Origin: Lachnospiraceae bacterium
GTDB taxonomy: Bacteria; Bacillota; Clostridia; Lachnospirales; Lachnospiraceae
Assembly: GCA_015258065.1 (NCBI GenBank)
Contig: JABZIZ010000005.1
Coordinates: 66,330 to 130,329 of the forward strand
Direction of reading: 5' to 3'
DNA length: 64,000 nt
Part shown: positions 34,256 to 43,638 of the stretch, piece by piece
Layout: every line of letters begins with the position of its first letter
How positions within the stretch are numbered: position 1 is the first letter of the stretch
Translations under genes and position numbers: made by a program
The notes under the pieces: generated by a model
What the model was told of the DNA's origin: nothing
Seen by the model: only the letters and a program-made list of their open reading frames with translations
Database searches by the model: none

Positions 34256-35501
34256 GTTCCTCTCTATCTGCGTATAAGGTGACCAGATTCACCAGCACCG
34301 ACACAGCAGCTTCCATTTCCTGTATGGACGCATATTCAAACCTTCCATGATAGTTGTACCCTCCCGTAAATAAATTCGGGCAGGGAAGCCCTTTAAAAGA
34401 AAGCATCGCTCCGTCCGTACCGCCTCTAATCGGTTCCTCAATGGGCGTAATGTTTTCTTGTTCCATTGCCTTTCTGGCATTCTCGATCAAATGAAAATGA
34501 GGTCGAATCTGCTCGATCATATTGGAATACACATCTTCCATCAGCAGTTCTACGCAGCCCTCTCCATATTTAAAATTCAGGAAGTCCGTTACTCTACGCA
34601 TCGTCTCCTTTTTCTTTTGAAGTTTCTGTTTGTCATGATCCCGGAGGATATAGTGAACCACCGCCCGATCCACGGTTCCGCGCATCTGTTCCAGATGATA
34701 AAAGCCTTCTCTGCCCTCCGTGTACATCGGATTCTCCTGCACCGGAAGCATAGAATGAAATTCGTAGGCAAGTAAAGTGGCATTCTTCATCCTGTTTTTG
34801 GCGCTGCCCGGGTGCACACTTAAGCCATGGAAGATCACCTGCGCTTCCGTTGCATTGAAATTCTCATACTCCAACTCGCCTATCTTTCCGCCGTCTACCG
34901 TATAAGCATATTTTGCTCCGAATGTTTTTAGATCAAAAAATGCCGTTCCTTCTCCAATCTCCTCATCCGGCGTAAAGGCGATACAGATTTCACCGTGCTT
35001 CTTCTCCGGATGTAAGAGCAGGATTTTAACCATCTCCAGGATCTCTGCGACCCCTGCCTTGTCATCTGCTCCCAACAAGGTAAGACCGTCTGTCACAATC
35101 AGATCTTCACCGACATGCCGCAATAAATCCGGGAAAGTTTCCGGCTCTAACAGAATCTCTTTTTCCTCTCCTCCCGCCTCATGTAAAACAATCTTCTTCC
35201 CGTCGTAATGATGAACAATCCTTGGATTCACTCCCGCCCCGGAAGCAGCAGATGAAGTATCCATGTGTGCGATAAAACCAAGTGCCGGCGCAAGAACCCC
35301 CTCACTTGAGGGAATTTTCGCATACACATAACAGTGTTCTTTGTCATAGGTGACATTAGCAACACCAAGGCTTTTGAGATCTTCAACCAGAACCTTTGCC
35401 AGATTGTGCTGCTTTTCTGAAGAAGGATGCGTATTTGTGTTTTCATCCGACTGCGTATCTATTTTTACATACCTTAAAAACCGTTCTACCAAATCATTCA
35501 T
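34233..35501 (-). CDS. pepT: Peptidase T (tripeptide aminopeptidase)
   Basis: This M20B zinc peptidase of about 422 residues removes N-terminal residues from tripeptides in the cytoplasm. Metal and catalytic segments visible are FIAHMDTSSAASG, TLLGADDKAGVAEI, FTPDEEIGEGTAFFD, YTVDGGKIGELEYENFNA and RGGTDGAMLSFKGLP. ATG 35501 (MNDLVERFLRYVKIDTQS) has AAGGGA six bases upstream; the longer frame to 35546 is unlike PepT. It overlaps the nuclease-like gene by eight bases. Confidence 0.97.
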   Translation of the reverse strand: MNDLVERFLRYVKIDTQSDENTNTHPSSEKQHNLAKVLVEDLKSLGVANVTYDKEHCYVYAKIPSSEGVLAPALGFIAHMDTSSAASGAGVNPRIVHHYDGKKIVLHEAGGEEKEILLEPETFPDLLRHVGEDLIVTDGLTLLGADDKAGVAEILEMVKILLLHPEKKHGEICIAFTPDEEIGEGTAFFDLKTFGAKYAYTVDGGKIGELEYENFNATEAQVIFHGLSVHPGSAKNRMKNATLLAYEFHSMLPVQENPMYTEGREGFYHLEQMRGTVDRAVVHYILRDHDKQKLQKKKETMRRVTDFLNFKYGEGCVELLMEDVYSNMIEQIRPHFHLIENARKAMEQENITPIEEPIRGGTDGAMLSFKGLPCPNLFTGGYNYHGRFEYASIQEMEAAVSVLVNLVTLYADREEHDGKHVE

Positions 35502-36309
35502 GCTGTTCCCTTTCTTGTACTTTTCCATATACACCGGCTCTTCCACTTTTTCCCAGTTCCTTGATATAACCCGCCTTTTTCATTACTGTGATAAAAAAAG
35601 AGATTTTGGTTCTCCGCACATGGAGATAAGCCGCCAGTTCCTTTGTTGTAAAACCTTCTATCTCCGAAGCTTCCGCCTGTTCCCCTTCCGCCGTCCTCCG
35701 GTGACGCACCCGGTGCATCGTGAGGACTTCATCCGGAATCAGGTTCAGGAAATCCTCTCTGGTAGCTAAAACCACCCGCTGGTATAACGCTCGGGGATAA
35801 ACATCATAGCGGTGAGATCCCTTTCTCCCCTGCCGGGCATATCCGTCCTTTAGTCGAAACTCATCCATATCAATCAGCATCACTTCCAGGATCAGATTCG
35901 GGTGTCCCAAATACGAACAGATCCGGTAAAATTCCGGGAAGGCTTCATAAACGCTCCCCTTGATCGGTGATTTATTGCTGGCGCTGATTTCTCCGGTCTG
36001 AGGATCCACCCAGTGAACCATCTTGCAATGCGCAAACGGGTAAATCACATGCACCGGATAATCCGGCAGAAAAGAATCCAACTTGCGTCTTAATTGACCG
36101 AAATGTGCACTTTGGATTTCAAAGATTTCTCCCTCTCGAAACACATCCGCAATATAGTTCCCAATCCGTATTTCCTTGCAGTCTTCCTCCTGTCCCGCAT
36201 AAAAGTCCTTGAGGACCGCATGCACAGTTTTTTCCCTTAATACACCAATGGAGGTCCGTTCATATTCTCTTGTAGCGTAACGAAGAATGCTTTCCTCAAA
36301 ACGTTCCAT
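35494..36309 (-). CDS. Predicted nuclease-like protein with C-terminal winged helix
   Basis: I do not recognise a characterised family for this 271-residue protein. The N-terminal half has a helix followed by IRIGNYIADVF and GEIFEIQSAHFGQLRRKL: an aspartate at D55 and E64-I-Q66, which resembles the D-x(n)-E-x-K/Q core of PD-(D/E)XK nucleases. The middle holds VIYPFAHCKMVHWVDP and KGSHRYDVYPR. Residues about 215-262 (GFTTKELAAYLHVRRTKISFFITVMKKAGYI) look like a winged helix. No membrane segment is seen. It is packed between pepT and a DUF5662-like gene with overlaps at both ends. Nuclease activity is only an inference. Confidence 0.65.
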   Translation of the reverse strand: MERFEESILRYATREYERTSIGVLREKTVHAVLKDFYAGQEEDCKEIRIGNYIADVFREGEIFEIQSAHFGQLRRKLDSFLPDYPVHVIYPFAHCKMVHWVDPQTGEISASNKSPIKGSVYEAFPEFYRICSYLGHPNLILEVMLIDMDEFRLKDGYARQGRKGSHRYDVYPRALYQRVVLATREDFLNLIPDEVLTMHRVRHRRTAEGEQAEASEIEGFTTKELAAYLHVRRTKISFFITVMKKAGYIKELGKSGRAGVYGKVQEREQHE

Positions 36310-36913
36310 TGATTCTAGCTTCTTTCAAAAAAACGGTTCGAATATAGTCAAACGTAGCATTCTCCCCCTTCTCGGCGATCATTTGCAAAAAAAATTCCAA
36401 CTTCTCCTGCGTATAAGGATGAAGTGGAAGTCTGCCCTGTCCCAATCGGTAATATTCAAAGGCATCCGTCTGCTGATACTGAGATCCCCTGTACGTTCTG
36501 GAAGCTGCGACACGATCAGCGACCATTTCCGCAATATACCGATCCGGCATGCGAATCGGCATCAGACAACCGGGCAACTTGCTTTTCATACTGAAATCCA
36601 CCCAGTACTCAAAATGATGTTTATTTCTCCCCTTATGATGCAACCAGGCTGCGCTGTACCCATGCACCTCTCTTTCTTTAATATTGGGGGAACGAGTCCC
36701 CTGATAGTATCTTACACCGTTCCAGAATTCAATCGGTGCAAATTTGGAAAGGTCGTGCATCATTCCCTGATAGTATAACCCCATCCGAAAGCAGAATTTT
36801 CGTACTAGGTGGCGATGATGCTGAATCGTAGAAAAATGCGCGACCAACTTGCGAAGGGTAATCTTACCGGAATGTGGATCAGGGATCCTTTCTTCCGTCA
36901 TTTTTTTGATCAT
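36296..36913 (-). CDS. DUF5662-like, HD-type fold protein of unknown function
   Basis: This protein of about 205 residues contains LGL-like repeated histidine motifs: STIQHHRHLVRKF, MMHDLSKFAPIEFW (an HD-like pair), and LHHKGRNKHHFEYW. The pattern suggests a helical metal-binding HD-like fold as in DUF5662 proteins, whose function is unknown. ATG 36913 has GGGAG eight bases upstream; the TTG at 36928 is the alternative. It overlaps the debranching-enzyme homologue upstream and the nuclease-like gene downstream. No partner suggests a substrate. Confidence 0.75.
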   Translation of the reverse strand: MIKKMTEERIPDPHSGKITLRKLVAHFSTIQHHRHLVRKFCFRMGLYYQGMMHDLSKFAPIEFWNGVRYYQGTRSPNIKEREVHGYSAAWLHHKGRNKHHFEYWVDFSMKSKLPGCLMPIRMPDRYIAEMVADRVAASRTYRGSQYQQTDAFEYYRLGQGRLPLHPYTQEKLEFFLQMIAEKGENATFDYIRTVFLKEARINGTF

Positions 36914-38798
36914 GTACCTGTCTCCCAATCAAAATACTTATGCTACGCGGCTCCAGAGTCAGAGCTTCCTCCCTGACCTCCGTTTGGAGCTTGCAAATGA
37001 TCGAATCCGAAGCGGTATCTGCAAAAAGGCACCACTTTCTTTCTCCCGGCAGTTTGGGAAGGGCGAAAGATGTCTTCTTCCAAAGTAAATTAAAAGCAAT
37101 ATAAATATAATCGGAAGTTCCCTTCCCATTGCAAATCATCACACCCACTGCGTGTGAATAGGCCGATAAATCCGGCTGCCAGGCCTCCCGCCCGTGAAAA
37201 GATATTTTGGGGTAATTTGCCTCCCACCTCCCTCTTGTATTCGAAACATCAATGTTTGATAAGAAAGGGTACCGGTTTCGGAACGCTACAAGCGCCTTTA
37301 TGTAATCCGTCAGAAATGTAAACTTCCCCTTCGGATCCCAGTCGGTCCAAGAAAGAACGTTGTCCTGACAATACGGATTATTGTTCCCCTTCTGGGTATT
37401 CCCACACTCATCTCCCGCATACAGTAGAGGAGTGCCATGTGAAAGCATCAACATGGTGAGGCCATTCAACATCTGTCTCTTGCGAAGAGATAGAACCGTT
37501 TTACTTCTGCTTAGCCCTTCCTGACCGCAGTTAAAGCTGAAATTCAGATCTCTCCCGTCCGCATTATGTTCCCCATTGGCCTCGTTGTGCTTATGCTCAT
37601 AAGAAAAAAGATCCCGCAGCGTAAAGCCATCGTAATTGCAGAGATAATGGATCCGAGGAAACATCAGGCCGTTGTTTGTAAACGCATTCACAAAATCTTG
37701 AATACTATAGTCCTCTCCCCGAAGAAATCTTCTTGCGGCAAAAGGGAAAACTTCATCATAAAGGGCACACTGCCCGCCTGAAGGTCTGCCTCCCATTCTG
37801 GAAGCATCCCGGTACATAATCTTAAGATCCGAAAGCATAGGATCGGAAATCAACATTTCAACGGGGATATTGTCACTTTTCACATGAATACCGTCAATGT
37901 GAAATTCCGAAACCCAATAACGAATGCAATCCACCATCAAATTCTGATCCGTTCCCGGGGCAAAATAGAACTGTAAGATCACCTCCATTTGGTGGAGATG
38001 GAACTGACGAATCATACTTTTCAGCTCTGCCACAGGGTGATGCGGATCCGAGGAATAGGTGCTTCTGGGCGCAAAATAAAAGCCATCCTTATATCCCCAA
38101 TAATTGATTTTTAACGAGGGCTCCTTCTTGTCTAACAACATCCCGTTATGAGAATAGAGAGTGGGCGCCTTCACTTCTCCGCTTACTTCTCCATAATTCG
38201 GATCTCCGCTCGTCTTCTCCGTATCCACTGCCAAACATTCATAAATAGGCAGCAACTCCACCGCAGTCACCCCAAGCGATTTTAAATAAGGGATTTTTCT
38301 GACAAGTCCCTGAAAGGTACCTCTCTCCCGCGCATCCGGAACTCCAACAGAATCCTTTTTGGTAAACCCTCTGACATGCAGGGCGTAAATAAAACTTTGC
38401 TCATAGGGAATTTCAGGCCGGATATCTCCGCTCCAATCATATTCCTTAGGAATGACGCATCGTAATGTGCGATCCGTGATCGGTTTTCCCCACTTCTCTA
38501 AACCGCGAATTTCACGCGCATGCGGGTCGGGGAAATACGTTTCATTTTCAAAAAAGAGATAGCTGTCATAGCTTTCATCCAGCCCCTTCACCAATGCGCT
38601 ATAAAGATTTCCGGTCCGGCATGCGGCATCAAAGGAAATTCGCTTTGGACTTCCCTTTCCGCCTCCTGCATAAAAACAGATGCCACAACGCCCTCTTTCA
38701 TGAAACACTGCACTGACATGAATGCCTTCGCTGCTCTTATAAACCCCCAGCGGATATGCCCTGCCTGGAATAACGATAATCTGATTGTCTGCCATCAT
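36879..38798 (-). CDS. GlgX/isoamylase-like GH13 homologue, probably catalytically inactive
   Basis: This 639-residue protein has the architecture of glycogen debranching enzymes: an N-terminal beta domain, then a GH13 barrel, then a C-terminal beta domain. YDGFTLRDLFSYEHKHNEANGEHN is split around region IV and strongly resembles GlgX. Yet catalytic positions are lost: region II reads IDGIHVKSD (301-309), with Lys307 in place of the nucleophilic Asp; region III reads KIMYRDAS with Arg330 in place of the acid/base Glu; region I reads VILQFYFAPG in place of the usual DVVYNH-type motif; the region IV His is Tyr389 though Asp390 remains. It may bind glucan or regulate. ATG follows AAGGACAGC. It overlaps the DUF5662-like gene. 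Confidence 0.85.
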   Translation of the reverse strand: MMADNQIIVIPGRAYPLGVYKSSEGIHVSAVFHERGRCGICFYAGGGKGSPKRISFDAACRTGNLYSALVKGLDESYDSYLFFENETYFPDPHAREIRGLEKWGKPITDRTLRCVIPKEYDWSGDIRPEIPYEQSFIYALHVRGFTKKDSVGVPDARERGTFQGLVRKIPYLKSLGVTAVELLPIYECLAVDTEKTSGDPNYGEVSGEVKAPTLYSHNGMLLDKKEPSLKINYWGYKDGFYFAPRSTYSSDPHHPVAELKSMIRQFHLHQMEVILQFYFAPGTDQNLMVDCIRYWVSEFHIDGIHVKSDNIPVEMLISDPMLSDLKIMYRDASRMGGRPSGGQCALYDEVFPFAARRFLRGEDYSIQDFVNAFTNNGLMFPRIHYLCNYDGFTLRDLFSYEHKHNEANGEHNADGRDLNFSFNCGQEGLSRSKTVLSLRKRQMLNGLTMLMLSHGTPLLYAGDECGNTQKGNNNPYCQDNVLSWTDWDPKGKFTFLTDYIKALVAFRNRYPFLSNIDVSNTRGRWEANYPKISFHGREAWQPDLSAYSHAVGVMICNGKGTSDYIYIAFNLLWKKTSFALPKLPGERKWCLFADTASDSIICKLQTEVREEALTLEPRSISILIGRQVHDQKNDGRKDP

Positions 38799-38878
38799 GC
38801 TGTCCTTCTTCGTGTTCTGCCAAGGAAATCTTCCATTGCAAACAAAAGCCTTTTGGGGCTAAAAGTAAGTGTATTCTA

Positions 38879-40774
38879 TCACATTTCCTCTTCTTGAAAA
38901 AGAGAAAGCACCGGCCGCAAAAATCTGGACGGCAGTCTACTGGTACCGCCTCCTGCATCCTTTTCCCCTGAAACAAAAGACAGATATAGTCTTTTTCTGG
39001 CTCTCGTCACAGCCACATACAAAAGACGTCTCTCTTCTTCTATTTCCGGTATACTTACCGCATGCCTGGAAGGAAGGACGCCTTCATTGAGAGACGGAAG
39101 AAAGACCGTGTCAAACTCCAAACCCTTTGCGGCATGCATCGTCATCAGTCTGACTCCCTTCCTCTCTACGTTTAGAGAGCGGCTATTTTCCAGTGCCTGC
39201 TTGATTTTCTTCTTCTTTTCTACAATGCCATCCAGAAATTCTTGAATTTCAGGTGTTTCTTTTGCCTCTTCCACCAGACGGTTCACACTCTCCTTTGCGA
39301 GTAAATAATCCGCTTTTTGACCGGTGGTTCGAAGGTACCTGTCATATCCCATGCCATTTACCACATATCCAATCGCCAGGTGGCTCCTCATTTTTCCTGC
39401 CATCCGGCACTGCCTTAACAGGAGTTCGACCCTTCTGTACATCGGTGCGTTCTGTTGGTAATAGTGCAGTACCATTTGCGAAGAAAACGGCCCTTCTCCC
39501 GCCAGCGCCTCCCGGCTGATGTAACGTAGAGGTTTATTCATCACACGCAGAAAATCAGCACGCTCCATACGACCGGATGCCAATCTTAAAAACGCGAACA
39601 GATCCATACACACCGCTTCTTCATAAAAACTGCGCAATTTTTCTCTGCAGCAAAAAGGAATTCCTGCCTCTGCCAGAGACTCAGCCATACGCGAGCACTC
39701 GGTATTGGTTCGGAAAAGGATGGCGCTCTCTGTTAAGCTTTTGGGATGGGCGATCAGATATCTGCAAAGCAGCCTCCTTTCCCCTTCTTCTTTTTCAAAC
39801 ATCCTGGCCTGTACTTCACAAACTTCTCCCGGATAGGAATTGACCGCCTCCGGGTGTTTTGAAAATCGAGTTTGATTTTCCATGATGATTTGATTGGCGA
39901 TTTGTAGAATCCGGTCATGAGAACGATAATTAAAGTTCAGAAGAAATTCCTTTGCCTGTGGATAGAACTCCTTAAAACGCAGCATAAATTCAGGCTTTGA
40001 TCCACGAAACCCGTAGATAGACTGATCATCATCCCCCACCACAAACAGGTGGTTCCACGGCTGGGTTAGCTTCTGGAGGCAGAGAAACTGTAGCCTGTTA
40101 ATATCCTGATATTCGTCTACCAGAAAATACCGAAACCTTTCTCTGTATTTTTCCAAAATGCCAGGACTCGTCTCTAGCAAATGAAGACAATCCGGGGTCA
40201 TATCATCAAAATCGATGCGATGCAATTCCCTTGCAAGCTTTTGGTATTCTTGTAAAATGAAAGCAAAGTGTTCTGCATACACAAGACTTGGATCCGGCTT
40301 AAAATCTGCTCTTTTGTCGTTCTTGTATCTGGCTATTTCCATCAGCAGAACCCACTCCGTATCCGGATCGGTAGCCAAACCCAGATTCTGCAGCGACTGC
40401 CGAAGAATCCCTATCTTCTGTTCGTTGGTCATTAGTTCGTTGGGGTATGTATGGATAGAATTCCGTAGAATTTGAAAGAAAATGGAATGAAAGGTGCCGA
40501 AGGTGACTTCCGGATATCTGCTCTTCGTTAACTGATAAAACCTGCTTTGCATTTCTATAGCGGCACTCTTAGAGAAGGTTACCACCAAAATTTGCTGCGG
40601 AGGAATTCCGTATTCCTCAATCATGTAACGAAGTCTTTGTGTAATGACAAAGGTCTTTCCGCTGCCAGGTCCTGCGAGAACCATCGCAGGACCGTCTCTA
40701 TGTCGAATTGCAAGGAGCTGTGGCATATTTGTCTCTGTGTGGAATGCCTGGGGTGCGGATTGCATTCTTTTCAA
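38879..40774 (-). CDS. UvrD/PcrA-like superfamily 1 DNA helicase
   Basis: This SF1A helicase of about 631 residues unwinds DNA in the 3'-5' direction in relatives. Motifs in order: GPGSGKTFVITQRL, VVTFSKSAAIEM, FLVDEYQDIN, VVGDDDQSIYGFRGS, NFNYRSHDRI, LMTMHAAKGLEFDTVFLP and RRLLYVAVTRARKRLYLSF. It is shorter than PcrA (about 720-740), lacking part of the 2B insert and the C-terminal tail, as seen in accessory UvrD-like helicases of Clostridia. The start is uncertain: TTG 40774 sits four bases after GGGAGG, ATG 40765 is 13 bases after it, and the frame opens at TTG 40789. It follows gltX by about 45 bases. Confidence 0.93.
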   Translation of the reverse strand: MKRMQSAPQAFHTETNMPQLLAIRHRDGPAMVLAGPGSGKTFVITQRLRYMIEEYGIPPQQILVVTFSKSAAIEMQSRFYQLTKSRYPEVTFGTFHSIFFQILRNSIHTYPNELMTNEQKIGILRQSLQNLGLATDPDTEWVLLMEIARYKNDKRADFKPDPSLVYAEHFAFILQEYQKLARELHRIDFDDMTPDCLHLLETSPGILEKYRERFRYFLVDEYQDINRLQFLCLQKLTQPWNHLFVVGDDDQSIYGFRGSKPEFMLRFKEFYPQAKEFLLNFNYRSHDRILQIANQIIMENQTRFSKHPEAVNSYPGEVCEVQARMFEKEEGERRLLCRYLIAHPKSLTESAILFRTNTECSRMAESLAEAGIPFCCREKLRSFYEEAVCMDLFAFLRLASGRMERADFLRVMNKPLRYISREALAGEGPFSSQMVLHYYQQNAPMYRRVELLLRQCRMAGKMRSHLAIGYVVNGMGYDRYLRTTGQKADYLLAKESVNRLVEEAKETPEIQEFLDGIVEKKKKIKQALENSRSLNVERKGVRLMTMHAAKGLEFDTVFLPSLNEGVLPSRHAVSIPEIEEERRLLYVAVTRARKRLYLSFVSGEKDAGGGTSRLPSRFLRPVLSLFQEEEM

Positions 40775-40818
40775 TTTTCCTCCCTTCAAAAAATGATAAG
40801 GGATCAGAAGGTGGTCTT

Positions 40819-42279
40819 TTAGGAGCGTGCGCTTTGTAGCAAAGAGATGGCTTTTTCTACTCTGGCTAATGTTTCTTCTTTTCCTAAAAGCTCCATGATT
40901 TCTGTTGCTCCACAGGGTGTCATCGCCTTTCCTGAAACGGCAATGCGAATCGGCCAGAGCACATAGCCGTTTTTATACCCCTTCTCTTTCGTATATTCCT
41001 GAAGCCTCTCATAAAGAGCATCGTTACGATAGTCATTTTGCTCTCTTAGGATAGGTTCCAACTCAGTAAGTACTTTTAAGGAAGAAGCCTCGTCCGTTTT
41101 CATTTTCTTATGACAATACAAACTTGTCTCATATTCCGGCATCTTTTCCAAAAAATCCACCATCGCAGGAATATCGGAAAAAAGTTCTATCCTGGTTTTC
41201 ACCATTGCCGCAATTTTCTCAAAATCCATCTCTTTATGGATGGTGTCCTGCAAAATCGGGATTGCTTTTCGATTAAAAACTTCATCAGACAGTCTCTTTA
41301 GATATTCACCGTTCATCCACCGCAGCTTCGTATAATCAAAGACCGCCGGAGATTTGCTGATTCGATGATAATCGAATTCACGAATCAGATCCGAAAGAGA
41401 AAGCACCTCTTCATTGTTGTCAGGAGACCATCCGAGCAACGCAACAAAATTCACGATACACTCCGGAAGAAAGCCCTGCTCCACCAAGTCTTCAAAAGAA
41501 GAATGCCCGCTTCGTTTCGACAGTTTGTGATGTTCCTCATCCGTAATCAACGGACAATGAATGTACTTCGGAATCTCCCAGCCAAAGGCTTCATACAACC
41601 GGTTATACTTCGGAGAAGACGAAATATACTCATTCCCGCGCACGACATGCGTAATTCCCATCAGGTGATCATCCACCACATTTGCAAAATTATAGGTTGG
41701 ATAACCGTCTGATTTCATGAGAATCATGTCGTCTAATTCACTGTTGTCTACCGTCACATCCCCGTAGAGTTCATCATGAAAGGTCGTCTGTCCCGTGCGA
41801 GGGTTATTTTGTCGAATCACATAAGGTTTTCCGGCTTTTAAATTGTCTTCAATCTCCTCCTGCGTCAAGGAAAGACAATGCTTATCGTAAACATGGATCT
41901 CCTTTCCGTCCTGCAGCGTTGTTTTTAAAGCGGCAAGCCTCTCCTGTGAACAGAAGCAGTAATAAGCCTCTTTCTTGTCGATCAACTCCTTCGCATATTG
42001 GAGATAAATCCCCTTTTTTTGTCGTTCACTTTGCACATACGGTCCTACAGGACCTCCCACATCCGGCCCTTCATCATGAGAAAGACCGGCATCCTTCATT
42101 GTCTGATATATAATTTCTGTGGCTCCCTCAACAAAACGCTCCTGGTCTGTATCTTCGATCCGCAGAATAAAATCACCACCACCATGTCTGGCTATTAAAA
42201 AAGCATAAAGCGCTGTCCGTAAATTCCCCACATGCATACGTCCCGTCGGAGAAGGCGCATATCTTGTTCTGATTTTCAT
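40819..42279 (-). CDS. gltX: Glutamyl-tRNA synthetase
   Basis: This 486-residue class I synthetase charges tRNA-Glu. The HIGH motif reads PSPTGRMHVGN and the KMSKS motif reads HKLSKRSG. FILRIEDTDQERF and DDHLMGITHVVRGNEYI are family segments. Length matches bacterial GltX. It has its own promoter in the intergenic region shared with glgC, and the 40-base leader is too short for a T-box riboswitch. Whether it is a discriminating enzyme cannot be read from the sequence alone. Confidence 0.97.
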   Translation of the reverse strand: MKIRTRYAPSPTGRMHVGNLRTALYAFLIARHGGGDFILRIEDTDQERFVEGATEIIYQTMKDAGLSHDEGPDVGGPVGPYVQSERQKKGIYLQYAKELIDKKEAYYCFCSQERLAALKTTLQDGKEIHVYDKHCLSLTQEEIEDNLKAGKPYVIRQNNPRTGQTTFHDELYGDVTVDNSELDDMILMKSDGYPTYNFANVVDDHLMGITHVVRGNEYISSSPKYNRLYEAFGWEIPKYIHCPLITDEEHHKLSKRSGHSSFEDLVEQGFLPECIVNFVALLGWSPDNNEEVLSLSDLIREFDYHRISKSPAVFDYTKLRWMNGEYLKRLSDEVFNRKAIPILQDTIHKEMDFEKIAAMVKTRIELFSDIPAMVDFLEKMPEYETSLYCHKKMKTDEASSLKVLTELEPILREQNDYRNDALYERLQEYTKEKGYKNGYVLWPIRIAVSGKAMTPCGATEIMELLGKEETLARVEKAISLLQSARS

Positions 42280-42324
42280 AACAACTCCTCTCTGAAATAC
42301 CCTCTGATTTAAGTGGTACCCTTC

Positions 42325-42353
42325 ATTATATCCTCTTAAACCGATCGCAACAA
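42325..42353 (-). promoter_or_regulatory. Predicted gltX promoter
   Basis: On the minus strand TTGTTG (42348-42353), a 17-base spacer and TATAAT (42325-42330) lie about 46 bases before the gltX ATG. The rest of the 210-base gltX-glgC gap is AT-rich; a glgC promoter probably lies near the TATAAT-like sequence around 42411, but I cannot assign its -35. Confidence 0.7.
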
Positions 42354-42489
42354 GGTAAAAAAATTTGTAAAAGATGATGATTTCTATGGTATCTTTACAA
42401 AATACTTTATATAATATGTAGGTAATCTGTAATTAGGTTTCCTTTAATGCATCACAATCTTAATCATTTTACCGGAAAGGGGAACATTT

Positions 42490-43638
42490 ATGAAGCAATG
42501 CACGATGCTGGCAATGATTCTTGCCGGTGGACGTGGATCCAGACTGAATGAACTGACGAACAAGCTGGCTAAACCGGCTGTTTCCTACGGGGGAAAGTAC
42601 CGGATTATCGATTTCCCCCTCAGTAATTGTGCGAATTCCGACATCAATATCATTGGCGTTCTCACACAGTATGAATCCATTTTCCTAAACAGTTATGTAA
42701 CTGCAGACAGTCGCTGGGGACTGGATGCCAAAAACAGTGGTATCTTTGTATTGCCTCCCAGAGAAAAGGCAGAAGAGAATTTAAATATCTACCGCGGTAC
42801 GGCGGATGCCATTTCTCAGAACATTGATTTCATCGACCAATACAGCCCTGACGTGGTCCTCATCCTTTCCGGTGATCATATTTACAAGATGAATTATCAA
42901 AAGATGCTGGAAGAACATCGGGCCTCCTATGCGGATGCTTCGATTGCAGTCATTGAAGTCCCCAAAAAAGAAGCCAGTCGCTTCGGTATCATGGATGTGG
43001 ATTCCACCGGAAGGATCCTGGAGTTTGAGGAAAAGCCGGAACAACCCAAAAGCCAGTTGGCATCCATGGGTATTTATATTTTTAACTGGAAATTGCTGCG
43101 CAAGATGCTGATTGCAGACAGAAAGAACAACGATTCCTCTCACGACTTCGGCAAAGACATCATTCCAACGATGCTACAGGAAAATCGAATTCTGCACGCC
43201 TATCAGTTTAATGGCTATTGGAAGGATGTCGGCACCATCGACTCTCTTTGGGAAGCCAATATGGACTTGATCAAGGAGAATGCTGAACTGGATTTGAATG
43301 ATAAAGGTTGGAAGATCTATACCGAGGACACCAATACGCTTCCGCATTTTATCGGCCCTAACGCCAAGATCCGCCATGCCATGATCACGCAGGGATGTCT
43401 GGTCGACGGAGAGGTTTCAGGCTCCGTTCTGTTCACCGCTGCTCAGGTCAAAACAGGTGCGAAGGTGATTGACTCCGTTCTGATGCCGGGTTCCCAGGTC
43501 GATTCCGGCGCTGTAGTGACCAGAGCCATTGTGGCGGATGGCGTGCATATCGGTCCTGGTGTCAAGATAGGATCCGCAGATTCTCCCAACATCCTGTTGG
43601 TGGCTAAAAATGTAAAAGGGGAGGAAGCAGATAAATGA
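42490..43638 (+). CDS. glgC: Glucose-1-phosphate adenylyltransferase GlgC
   Basis: GlgC makes ADP-glucose, the activated donor for glycogen synthesis. The nucleotide-binding loop is LAGGRGSRLNELT with AKPAVSYGGKYRIIDF. SGDHIYKMNY and IMDVDSTGRILEFEEKP are in the catalytic domain, and a left-handed helix domain forms the C-terminus. The 382-residue length is typical. The start has AAAGGGGAA four bases upstream. It overlaps glgD by four bases, so the two subunits are translationally coupled, matching the heteromeric GlgCD enzymes of Firmicutes. Glycogen synthase and branching genes are not in the window. Confidence 0.97.
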   Translation: MKQCTMLAMILAGGRGSRLNELTNKLAKPAVSYGGKYRIIDFPLSNCANSDINIIGVLTQYESIFLNSYVTADSRWGLDAKNSGIFVLPPREKAEENLNIYRGTADAISQNIDFIDQYSPDVVLILSGDHIYKMNYQKMLEEHRASYADASIAVIEVPKKEASRFGIMDVDSTGRILEFEEKPEQPKSQLASMGIYIFNWKLLRKMLIADRKNNDSSHDFGKDIIPTMLQENRILHAYQFNGYWKDVGTIDSLWEANMDLIKENAELDLNDKGWKIYTEDTNTLPHFIGPNAKIRHAMITQGCLVDGEVSGSVLFTAAQVKTGAKVIDSVLMPGSQVDSGAVVTRAIVADGVHIGPGVKIGSADSPNILLVAKNVKGEEADK

